From positions 1 to 7,311 of the forward strand of contig JALDAH010000041.1 in NCBI GenBank assembly GCA_022729275.1: 7,311 nucleotides of DNA, given 5' to 3'. This DNA is from Candidatus Nanoanaerosalina archaeon (GTDB taxonomy: Archaea; Nanohalarchaeota; Nanosalinia; Nanosalinales; Nanoanaerosalinaceae). The notes beneath the pieces are model-generated. The model was given only the letters and a program-made list of their open reading frames with translations. It searched no databases and was not told the origin of the DNA. Position 1 is the stretch's first letter. Each line of letters opens with the position of its first letter. Made by a program: the position numbers and the translations under genes. Of the stretch, positions 1 through 5,337 are shown one piece after another.

Positions 1-48
1 AAAAAGAAGAAATCTTCAAAAAAGAAGAAATCTTCAAAAAAGAAGAAG
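1..48 (+). repeat. 18-bp tandem repeat encoding KKKKSS
   Basis: The unit AAAAAGAAGAAATCTTCA occurs twice in perfect tandem (1-18, 19-36), followed by a partial third copy (37-48). It encodes the lysine/serine tail. Perfect DNA identity suggests recent slippage expansion. More copies may lie to the left of the window. Confidence 0.8.
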
Positions 49-51
49 TAG
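1..51 (+). CDS. C-terminal tail of an upstream gene: Lys/Ser repeat (partial)
   Basis: Frame 1 reads as two copies of KKKKSS followed by KKKK and a TAG stop at 49-51. The rest of the gene lies off the left edge, so the main domain is unknown. The period of 18 bases is a multiple of three and the frame ends cleanly at a stop, which favours a coding tail over non-coding repeat. Strongly basic C-terminal tails of this kind often bind nucleic acid or acidic partners, but nothing here identifies the protein. The gene converges with the methylthiotransferase gene, whose stop lies 30 bases away. Confidence 0.6.
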   Translation, partial: KKKKSSKKKKSSKKKK

Positions 52-74
52 GATACATTTAATAATTTTATCAC

Positions 75-88
75 AGGTTTCTAAACCT
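75..88 (-). terminator. Small hairpin over the methylthiotransferase stop codon
   Basis: AGGTTT and AAACCT form an inverted repeat that includes the TAG stop (81-83). On the minus strand it is followed by an AT-rich stretch without a long T run. It is a weak terminator candidate, noted mainly because other genes here show the same placement. Confidence 0.3.
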
Positions 89-1307
89 CTCCAATGAGGT
101 AGGACCACTTACCCTTTTTTATTTTTACATCAATTTTTTTCCCAATAACCAATTCTTCCTTGATAACAATAGGGTTGTAGTATTTATCTCTAGCGATTAC
201 TGTTCCTGGCTGTCCTTTTTCTATAATTGTTGCTTCCACGGTAACACCAACCAATCTTTTCCTTCTTTCTCCACATATACGGTTTCTTAATTCTGTTATT
301 TTTTTGGATCTCTTCTTAGATTTGTTATAAGAAGTATGTTTCATTTTTTCCGCTTCAGTACCCGGTCTCTCAGAATATCGAGTTATGTTTATTATGTCAG
401 GCCTGGTTTCTTCAAGCAAATTAACAGTTTTTTCAAAATCTTCTGATGTTTCTCCGGGAAAACCAGTGATTATATCCGTTGAAATTGTTGATCCAAGTTT
501 TTTCCTGGCTTCTTCCACCATTTTGATAAAAATTTCAGGATTGTAATTTCTATTCATATCATTCAAAACTTTTTCAGAACCCGATTGAACGGGCAGGTGA
601 ATAAACCGGTAAAACTTGTCGTCTTTCATGGTTTCAAACAGTTTTTCGAAATCTTGTTTGATAGAAGTAGGGTTCATCATCCCAACTCTTACCTTAAAAT
701 CTCCTTGTATCTCTGAAAGTTTTGAAAGTAACTCAACAAGATTTGATCCTTTATCTTTTCCATAGACACCTGTGTCTTGAGCAGTGAGCCTTATCTCCTT
801 GGCTCCCTTGTTCACCATATCCTTGATTTTTTTTATTATCGATTTCTCTGGGAAACTCCTCAATCTTCCTCTCGCATACTTTGTTATGCAGTATGAGCAG
901 TTACCAAGACATCCTTCAGAAATCTGAACCCTGCCAACAACTCCATCGATGGTGCTGGGAGCATCAAACTTAGTTTCAGGATCCTTATCTATCAGTTCAG
1001 CTATTCTTCCAGGTTCATCAGGGGTGAATATTTCGATGTTCTGATCTATCTGATCTATTTTTTCCCTTCCCATTGAAGATAGACATCCCGAAACAACAAG
1101 TTTTGCGTCCTTTTTTGAGAGCTCTCTGATCCTTTTTAACATCTTGTTCTCCGTCTTACCTATAACTATACAGGTATTAATCACCAAGATATCTGCATCT
1201 TCAACATTTTCCACGATCTGATGTCCGTTTTCTCCTACTATACCTTTCATAGTATCCGTGTCCGCCCTATTAGTGGTACAGCCGTATGTCTCAAAGTAGA
1301 ACCTCAT
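81..1307 (-). CDS. Archaeal-type threonylcarbamoyladenosine tRNA methylthiotransferase (radical SAM)
   Basis: This 408-aa protein is predicted to convert t6A at position 37 of ANN-decoding tRNAs to ms2t6A, using S-adenosylmethionine and two iron-sulfur clusters in the cytoplasm. The N-terminal UPF0004 domain has its three cluster cysteines at C10 (YGCTTNRAD), C46 (INTCIV) and C75 (SGCLSS). The radical-SAM CxxxCxxC is C133, C137 and C140 (GCLGNCSYC), followed by KYARGRLRSFP. Later family motifs are HLPVQSGS (237-244) and DIITGFPGET (278-287). The last 60 or so residues form a TRAM-type RNA-binding domain. Length and motif order match the archaeal/eukaryotic (CDKAL1-like) branch rather than MiaB. 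The ATG at 1307 lies 30 bases after a TATA box, so the mRNA is probably leaderless. The exact substrate is inferred from the family. Confidence 0.93.
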   Translation of the reverse strand: MRFYFETYGCTTNRADTDTMKGIVGENGHQIVENVEDADILVINTCIVIGKTENKMLKRIRELSKKDAKLVVSGCLSSMGREKIDQIDQNIEIFTPDEPGRIAELIDKDPETKFDAPSTIDGVVGRVQISEGCLGNCSYCITKYARGRLRSFPEKSIIKKIKDMVNKGAKEIRLTAQDTGVYGKDKGSNLVELLSKLSEIQGDFKVRVGMMNPTSIKQDFEKLFETMKDDKFYRFIHLPVQSGSEKVLNDMNRNYNPEIFIKMVEEARKKLGSTISTDIITGFPGETSEDFEKTVNLLEETRPDIINITRYSERPGTEAEKMKHTSYNKSKKRSKKITELRNRICGERRKRLVGVTVEATIIEKGQPGTVIARDKYYNPIVIKEELVIGKKIDVKIKKGKWSYLIGEV

Positions 1308-1332
1308 AACATGAAATCTTTAAACCCTAATC

Positions 1333-1342
1333 TTATATAAAA
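1333..1342 (-). promoter_or_regulatory. TATA box of the methylthiotransferase gene
   Basis: The minus strand reads TTTATATAAG, centred about 30 bases before the ATG at 1307. That spacing would start transcription only a few bases before the ATG. No Shine-Dalgarno sequence is visible. Confidence 0.65.
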
Positions 1343-1350
1343 AAAGTTGG

Positions 1351-1397
1351 TTTCAAGAAAAAGAAAAGAAAAAGGGTTGGAGCCTATCAACCCTTTT
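1351..1397 (-). terminator. Hairpin plus T-rich terminator after mscS
   Basis: AAAAGGGTTG (1370-1379) and CAACCCTTTT (1388-1397) form a perfect 10-bp stem with an 8-base loop, starting three bases past the mscS stop. On the minus strand the stem runs into a tract of T with occasional C. This is the strongest terminator-like structure in the window. Archaeal termination needs mainly the T tract, so the role of the stem is inferred. Confidence 0.75.
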
Positions 1398-1400
1398 AGA

Positions 1401-2216
1401 TTATTCCTTGTTTATGTTCAGTGTTTCACCCGCAATAGTCGTTGTAGGATAAGGAATATTGATCCCTTCTTCATCGAATCTTCTTTTAACCTCTCTGAGG
1501 ACTGATTCTCTTGTCTTCACAAAATTTGCTCTTTTAGGATTGTCTATCCAGTACCTGGCCTTGAAATCTATTGATGAGTCTCCAAGAGAAACCAGTTTCA
1601 TGTCGGGTGCAGGTTCTTCAGCTATAGAATCGTTTTCCTTCAGGATTTCTTCAACTATGTTCTTCGCTTTCTTGATATCGCTGTTGTAACCTATTCCGAA
1701 GTCTAGTTGCACTCTTACATTTTCACCGTCCACAGGATTTTTAACCGTGGAGTTTGCGAGTTCGCTGTTGGGAACTGTAAGTTTTTCCTTGTCGAATGTC
1801 TGGACTATGGTTGTTCTCAGACCTATGTCCTCGACTATTCCTGTTTTGTCCTTCCATTCTATCCAGTCTCCTATTTCAAATGGTTTGTCTATCACTATGA
1901 AAATTCCTGCGACTACAGCACTTATAGTATCTTTCATTGCGAAGCCTATTGCTACTGTTCCTGCTGCTACTATGGTGCCTAGAGATCTAAGAATTTCTGT
2001 GTATCCTCCGGCAGTAAGACCTGCTGCAAGTCCAACTATTACTGTGGTATAAAGAGCTATTTTTGAGAAAAGGTTTGCCATAGCTCTGCTTTTTTTCTTC
2101 AGTACTGTCGAGACTATTGGTTTAACAGCTATTTTACCGACAAGGTAAAAAACTAATGTTATTATGATAAATGTTAGAGGGTTCACTAGAAACTGGGGTA
2201 TTTGGTTTTCTATCAT
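1401..2216 (-). CDS. mscS: MscS-family small-conductance mechanosensitive channel
   Basis: This 271-aa membrane protein is predicted to form a homoheptameric channel that opens under membrane tension and releases solutes on hypo-osmotic shock. Hydrophobic segments are at about 14-32, 50-72 and 76-110. The third carries the Gly/Ala-rich pore helix (GTVAIGFAMKDTISAVVAG). It is followed by the beta-domain signature IDKPFEIGDWIEW (109-121) and GIVEDIGLRTT (126-136), and a C-terminal alpha/beta domain ending near PYPTTT (255-260). The length is close to the 286 aa of E. coli MscS, so this is the minimal form with no additional domains. The ATG lies about 25 bases after a TATA-like element. A strong hairpin terminator follows the stop. 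TreT nearby makes the solute trehalose, which may be functionally related, but they are not in one operon. Confidence 0.93.
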   Translation of the reverse strand: MIENQIPQFLVNPLTFIIITLVFYLVGKIAVKPIVSTVLKKKSRAMANLFSKIALYTTVIVGLAAGLTAGGYTEILRSLGTIVAAGTVAIGFAMKDTISAVVAGIFIVIDKPFEIGDWIEWKDKTGIVEDIGLRTTIVQTFDKEKLTVPNSELANSTVKNPVDGENVRVQLDFGIGYNSDIKKAKNIVEEILKENDSIAEEPAPDMKLVSLGDSSIDFKARYWIDNPKRANFVKTRESVLREVKRRFDEEGINIPYPTTTIAGETLNINKE

Positions 2217-2235
2217 AGTATTTTTCTTTTCGGTT

Positions 2236-2249
2236 TTTATATTAAAAAA
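2236..2249 (-). promoter_or_regulatory. TATA box of mscS, within the tRNA-Trp trailer
   Basis: The minus strand reads TTTTTTAATATAAAAA, centred about 25 bases before the mscS ATG, so the mRNA would be leaderless or nearly so. The T run at its upstream side also lies 25-30 bases after the tRNA 3' end and could terminate the tRNA transcript. One element may therefore serve both genes. Confidence 0.55.
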
Positions 2250-2274
2250 GTGTTCAGAAATAAATTTTTATTTA

Positions 2275-2403
2275 TGGGGATGCCCGGATTTGAACCGGGA
2301 TCGATCGCTTTCCCCTGGTTTGTTATCATCGCGTAGTTTGACGCTCATATTTCCAGAAACATGTTCTGGAGGCGATCAGGATGCCTGGTTACCCCACATC
2401 CCC
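2275..2403 (-). tRNA. tRNA-Trp (anticodon CCA) with 56-nt intron
   Basis: Mature parts pair fully in the acceptor stem (GGGGATG with CATCCCC, discriminator A at 2275, CCA not encoded). The T arm is CCCGG-TTCAAAT-CCGGG. The D loop has A14, G18G19 and A21; pair 13-22 is a T-T mismatch. The anticodon stem is ATCGC/GCGAT. The loop reads C32 T33 CCA G37 A38, giving the Trp anticodon. The intron lies between G37 (2366) and A38 (2309). The junction folds as a bulge-helix-bulge: CTCC of the exon pairs with GGGG at the intron end (one G-T pair), with 3-base bulges AG/A and AA/A placing both cuts at the standard site. The inner intron helix is poor, so this is a relaxed motif. Splicing would need the archaeal tRNA endonuclease and ligase. 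Confidence 0.95.
2310..2365 (-). ncRNA. tRNA-Trp intron with kink-turn and C34 guide (candidate half box C/D RNA)
   Basis: The intron contains ATGA (2348-2345, D'-like), a GCGT/ACGC stem with a 6-base loop (2344-2331), then GATGATAA (C'-like). These fold as a kink-turn: the stem, a 3-base bulge (2330-2328), tandem G-A/A-G pairs (2327-2326 with 2346-2345), then a U-U pair. Just upstream lies TTCTGGA (2358-2352), complementary to the anticodon loop. The fifth base before the D'-like box (G2353) pairs with C34, which is the N+5 rule for 2'-O-methylation. In Haloferax and relatives the tRNA-Trp intron is a box C/D RNA guiding Cm34 and Um39. Here a terminal C/D pair is not evident, and position 39 is G rather than U. 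Function is inferred from family knowledge plus this geometry. Confidence 0.55.
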
Positions 2404-2433
2404 TTTGTTGACATTTCCTTCTTTGTTGTTTCA

Positions 2434-2444
2434 GTTATATAAAT
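2434..2444 (-). promoter_or_regulatory. TATA box of tRNA-Trp
   Basis: The minus strand reads ATTTATATAAC, centred about 36 bases before the first tRNA base. That places the start of transcription around ten bases ahead of the mature 5' end. The element lies in the divergent intergenic region shared with the plus-strand secreted protein gene. Confidence 0.65.
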
Positions 2445-2528
2445 CATTTCTTTTTTTTTGTGTTTCTGTTTACAGACTCTGTTAGAACCAAAAATAAACG
2501 ATAATTAACTACTTTGCAATAACAAAGG

Positions 2529-2566
2529 TTTATAAAGGTTCGTTTTCAATCCTTTAAATAGGTGAT
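2529..2566 (+). promoter_or_regulatory. TATA box and ribosome binding site of the secreted protein gene
   Basis: TTTATAAAGG (2529-2538) would start transcription near 2558. AGGTGAT (2560-2566) matches the anti-Shine-Dalgarno end of archaeal 16S rRNA and lies 13 bases before the ATG at 2580, somewhat far but usable. This supports the ATG over the GTG at 2562, which is part of that element. A second AT-rich element (TTTAAATA, 2553-2560) could instead give a leaderless start near 2580. Confidence 0.5.
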
Positions 2567-2579
2567 AAAAATTACTGTC

Positions 2580-3485
2580 ATGAAATATATTAGGGACAAG
2601 CTGAAGGATAGCAAAGCTATTCAGACAGCTGTTGGAACCGGAGCTTTACTTGTAGCGCTCTCAGGACAACCTGCAGATGTTCAGGCTCAGGAAGCTGAAC
2701 CTGTTCAGGAAGAAGTATTGGAAGAAAACTATATGAAAGAGGCAGGCATTGATGTAGATCTGAATCTTAACATGGTATCCACAAATGTTAATTTAGATAC
2801 ATCAGGATTTATGCATAGATACGCAGAATCTTTTGAAGACGAGCCTCTCAACATAAATTACAGTGAAGAAGAAGCTGATTTAAGTGTTTCAGGAATTCTC
2901 TCATTTGAAGTCTACAATAAGGATGGAGTAGTTGGAGAACTATTCGGAAAAGTAGGACCTAACAAGAGCTTTACATCTGAAAGTTCTCGAAACATCAATG
3001 ATATAGAAATGGGATTCCCGGAGAAGATGGATGCATATGTTTACCAAGAAGCTGATATAGGAATAGGAAACATGGCTCTTGGTGGAAGGTTTTCCTACAA
3101 ACCAGAAGACAGTAGACTTCACAAGATGTCAATAGATGTTGGAATAAACAGGAAATCAGCTAGTTTTGACGAAGAGATGAATATCAGATTTTATGATTCG
3201 GACCTTAAAGCTGATGAGTACACAAGGCTAAGTGGCAGTGGTATCGGGGTTATAGCAGGAGCTAACATTAAATACGCAATTCTCGAAGGGATAGGTGCTA
3301 ATGATGAAGGAAGTATCTACATGAATTTAGGAGCAGCTTATTCAAACGCAAACATTGACATGAGCGGAAATGTTAGAAGAGAGATCGATGCTTTTGGAAA
3401 TATCAGAGAACTTGACGAAGACTATGATACAGAGATGGACGTTGGAGAGTTAGAGCTTAGGTTCGGTGTTGGAGGAAGCTTCTGA
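2580..3485 (+). CDS. Secreted beta-strand-rich protein with C-terminal phenylalanine (possible beta-barrel), unknown function
   Basis: From the ATG at 2580 the product is 301 aa. It begins with a classical Sec signal: a basic n-region (MKYIRDKLKDSK), a hydrophobic core (AVGTGALLVALSG) and a likely signal-peptidase site after VQA (residue 36). An acidic linker follows. The rest alternates polar and hydrophobic residues in many short strands joined by turns rich in Gly, Asn and Asp, for example the stretches at about 225-240 and 250-270. It ends VGELELRFGVGGSF. No cysteine or other hydrophobic helix is visible. The pattern resembles small bacterial outer-membrane barrels including the terminal aromatic residue, but I cannot assign a family and archaea are not generally known to have such barrels. 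A secreted beta-sandwich is the main alternative. It may also be read from the GTG at 2562, which would add six residues. Confidence 0.85.
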   Translation: MKYIRDKLKDSKAIQTAVGTGALLVALSGQPADVQAQEAEPVQEEVLEENYMKEAGIDVDLNLNMVSTNVNLDTSGFMHRYAESFEDEPLNINYSEEEADLSVSGILSFEVYNKDGVVGELFGKVGPNKSFTSESSRNINDIEMGFPEKMDAYVYQEADIGIGNMALGGRFSYKPEDSRLHKMSIDVGINRKSASFDEEMNIRFYDSDLKADEYTRLSGSGIGVIAGANIKYAILEGIGANDEGSIYMNLGAAYSNANIDMSGNVRREIDAFGNIRELDEDYDTEMDVGELELRFGVGGSF

Positions 3486-3510
3486 CCTCCATTTCTTTTT
3501 TATTTCTTTT
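3470..3510 (+). terminator. Hairpin over the stop codon plus T tract
   Basis: TGGAGG (3470-3475) pairs with CCTCCA (3486-3491) around a 10-base loop that includes the TGA stop. TTTCTTTTTTATTTCTTTTT follows immediately. This fits termination of the plus-strand secreted protein gene before it runs into the convergent treT. Confidence 0.65.
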
Positions 3511-4715
3511 TAACTGCCGTTAAGTACTTCATTGTATAGGTCGATCCAGTCCTCCATCTGTCTCGTTATAAGGAATTTTTTCCTTACAATCTCTTTACCT
3601 TTCTTTCCCATATTCTTTGCTTTTTCAGGATTTCTGATCAACTCCACCACTTTATTCGCTGCTTCTTTATTACTTTTGACCAAAAAACCGTTCTCTCCAT
3701 CCTCAATCTGTAAAGGGATTCCTCCTGCATTTGTTCCAATGACAGGTGTTTCTTTCCATAAAGCTTCTGAAACTGTTAATGCAAATCCCTCTTTTATCGA
3801 TTTTTGTAGAACCACATCCGCCACTCGCTGAACAGCATTTACAAGTACTTCGTTAGTTTCAGCTATTGCTATTACATCCTCATGTTTCTCGGATTTTTTC
3901 TTAACTTTCTCAAACATTTCAGGACCTTCAGGATCATCCGAAGCGATGTTACCCAGAAGAACAAGTTTACAGTCAATTTCCTTGTTTGCTTCTTCCCAAA
4001 CATCTATAACGCCCAATGGATCCTTCCATTTATCAAAACGACCTATTTGTGCGATGATAGGTTTATCTCTTTCTATACCTGCTTTGTGCAAATATTTAGA
4101 TACTGTTTTTTGTTTTAATGGTTTGTTTATGGTGTTAAGAGGATCTATAGATGGCGGCATTACTTTCTGAGGTGGTCTGATACCATCTATTTTTTGGGTG
4201 GTGACCACCTTATCATATCTGTCTATGAACTGTTTAAGGTAGTTGAAAGCAACAGGGTTGGGATCTTCCATATCTATATGGCATCTCCAGACCCATTTTT
4301 GGCTGTTAACCTCTCTGGTATTTATCCTTATAAGGGGTTGAGGATCGTGTATGATAACAAGATCGTGTTTCTCGAAGTGGTCTATCTTCGAGTTGAACTC
4401 CGCCCATTCTTTATAAAGTCTTTCCTTTATATCAGTTAAGTTTATCTCTCCTCCCTGTAGGGAGTTGTGAAAGGATTTTGTTACCTTGAAGAAATCTTCA
4501 GAACCTTTATGTATCCTCCATCCTACATCTATACCTATATCATTCATCAATGGAACAATAGAAAGTAGTAATCCAGCAACTCCACCACCTGAACTTGTGG
4601 AATTAACATTCACAATGTGTTTGTCTTCTAGTTTTCCGGCTTTATCCTCAAGCCTGTCTATGATACCGTTTCCTACAACGTCTCTATAATCCTCTATGTG
4701 TTTTCCTACACCCAT
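3510..4715 (-). CDS. treT: Trehalose glycosyltransferring synthase TreT (GT4)
   Basis: This 401-aa cytoplasmic glycosyltransferase is predicted to make trehalose from a nucleotide-glucose donor and free glucose; the family enzyme from Thermococcus can run in both directions. It has the GT-B two-domain form. The N-terminal domain shows the Gly-rich STSSGGGVAGLL loop (40-51), HDPQPL (123-128) and WRCHID (143-148). The C-terminal domain shows QIGRFDKWKDP (223-233) and the GT4 EX7E motif E309-E317 in EGFALTVSEALW, then GTNAGGIPLQI. Length is close to known TreT (about 415 aa). Trehalose would act as a compatible solute or carbon store. The start ATG has a ribosome-binding sequence eight bases upstream. 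The gene lies 75 bases after the 163-aa gene but with a T-rich terminator candidate between, so separate transcription is possible. A related GT4 with another acceptor is the alternative. Confidence 0.9.
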   Translation of the reverse strand: MGVGKHIEDYRDVVGNGIIDRLEDKAGKLEDKHIVNVNSTSSGGGVAGLLLSIVPLMNDIGIDVGWRIHKGSEDFFKVTKSFHNSLQGGEINLTDIKERLYKEWAEFNSKIDHFEKHDLVIIHDPQPLIRINTREVNSQKWVWRCHIDMEDPNPVAFNYLKQFIDRYDKVVTTQKIDGIRPPQKVMPPSIDPLNTINKPLKQKTVSKYLHKAGIERDKPIIAQIGRFDKWKDPLGVIDVWEEANKEIDCKLVLLGNIASDDPEGPEMFEKVKKKSEKHEDVIAIAETNEVLVNAVQRVADVVLQKSIKEGFALTVSEALWKETPVIGTNAGGIPLQIEDGENGFLVKSNKEAANKVVELIRNPEKAKNMGKKGKEIVRKKFLITRQMEDWIDLYNEVLNGS

Positions 4716-4723
4716 TTTTTATG

Positions 4724-4728
4724 ACCCC
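4724..4728 (-). promoter_or_regulatory. Ribosome binding site of treT
   Basis: The minus strand reads GGGGT, able to pair with five bases of the anti-Shine-Dalgarno sequence (one wobble), eight bases before the treT ATG. A leadered mRNA is therefore likely, with the AT-rich stretch near 4753-4768 as the possible promoter. Confidence 0.45.
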
Positions 4729-4771
4729 TTACTATACGATAATTGGTAGGGGTTAAAAAAATATTTTCCGG

Positions 4772-4803
4772 AGAAAAAAATTTTGAGGGGTTACCTGAAC
4801 CCC
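4772..4803 (-). terminator. Hairpin over the stop codon of the 163-aa gene, plus T run
   Basis: GGGGTT (4787-4792) and AACCCC (4798-4803) form a perfect 6-bp stem with a 5-base loop that spans the TAA stop (4791-4793). On the minus strand TCAAAA and then seven T follow. A second T run lies at about 4755-4761, ahead of treT. Confidence 0.55.
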
Positions 4804-5282
4804 ATCTCTCTTAGTGCCCTGTCATACTCTTCGAACTCCTCATCTGAGACAAAATCGGTCAATGCTTCCATCTCTACCTGGATTTTTTTCCTTCCAGGCT
4901 CGATAATTCTATTGTAACTTCTGCCAAATCTTGTGTTCTGCTCTGTTACTTTGTAATCAAAACTTACATTGATGTCCATCTCTCTTGATTCATATGTTAA
5001 AAGCTCATTTATGTTATTGAGCTTTAATTCGATGTTGTAGTCTTCTTGATCCTCCAGAAATTTCATGATAGGAACCTCTTTTTCGAATTCTCTGCTGTAT
5101 CTTTCCGCGATATCATCCACTTTTTCCTCGATATCTTGGATTATCCTTAGGGCTTCTTCAGGTCTGTAAAACCTTTTTGTGAAAAATTGAGGGTGGTTTC
5201 TTTCTAATTCAGGCTTCCATTTTTTTCTGATGCTGTATCTGACTTCTTCAGCGTCATATGTACCTTTATTTTTTGTGATCAT
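4791..5282 (-). CDS. Hypothetical protein, 163 aa, charged and probably cytoplasmic
   Basis: I do not recognise this protein. I chose the ATG at 5282 because a TATA-like element (5303-5312) lies about 26 bases upstream, which gives a leaderless start; the GTG at 5300 would fall almost inside that element. There is no signal peptide, membrane segment or cysteine. The first half is likely helical and rich in charged residues (for example RPEEALRIIQDIEEKVDDIAERYSR split over about 40-65). The middle has alternating strand-like segments (YNIELKLN, MDINVSFDYKV, KKIQVEMEAL). The end, FVSDEEFEEYDRALREMGFR, looks like a short helix. It sits between the transglycosylase (55 bases upstream) and treT on the same strand. 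Read-through from the transglycosylase gene is possible because no clear terminator separates them. Confidence 0.75.
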   Translation of the reverse strand: MITKNKGTYDAEEVRYSIRKKWKPELERNHPQFFTKRFYRPEEALRIIQDIEEKVDDIAERYSREFEKEVPIMKFLEDQEDYNIELKLNNINELLTYESREMDINVSFDYKVTEQNTRFGRSYNRIIEPGRKKIQVEMEALTDFVSDEEFEEYDRALREMGFR

Positions 5283-5302
5283 AGATTCCTTAAATAACAC
5301 TT

Positions 5303-5312
5303 TATTTTTAAA
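5303..5312 (-). promoter_or_regulatory. TATA-like element of the 163-aa gene
   Basis: The minus strand reads TTTAAAAATA, centred about 26 bases before the ATG at 5282. It lies in the 55-base gap after the transglycosylase stop and decides the start choice. Confidence 0.5.
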
Positions 5313-5337
5313 TAGTTTTCGTTTTTCTTACTCCTAT

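Noticed and set aside
1..48. Short tandem repeat as a CRISPR array
   Set aside because: The units are contiguous with no spacers and keep a reading frame to a stop codon.
1459..2052. Several plus-strand open frames inside mscS
   Set aside because: They are antisense to a gene with clear MscS motifs and carry no start signals or recognisable domains.
2328..2332. A second GCGAT inside the tRNA intron as an alternative 3' strand of the anticodon stem
   Set aside because: Using it would leave a variable region of almost 30 bases in a tRNA-Trp and gives no bulge-helix-bulge, whereas GCGAT at 2308-2304 gives a standard 4-base variable loop and exact splice geometry.
2164..2442. Open plus-strand frame of about 90 codons across the mscS start and the tRNA
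   Set aside because: It overlaps a well-supported tRNA gene and the 5' end of mscS, has no ribosome binding site, and its product shows no coherent domain.
2472..2482. Small palindrome ACAGACTCTGT in the divergent intergenic region
   Set aside because: It is only a 5-bp arm repeat, lies away from both TATA boxes and is easily explained by chance. Otherwise this 176-base gap holds only the two promoters.
2562..2579. GTG at 2562 as the start of the secreted protein
   Set aside because: The GTG is part of the AGGTGAT ribosome binding sequence, and the signal peptide begins naturally at the ATG at 2580. It is not fully excluded.
2940..3122. Minus-strand 60-codon frame inside the secreted protein gene
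   Set aside because: It is antisense to a gene with signal peptide and promoter, and has no start signals of its own.
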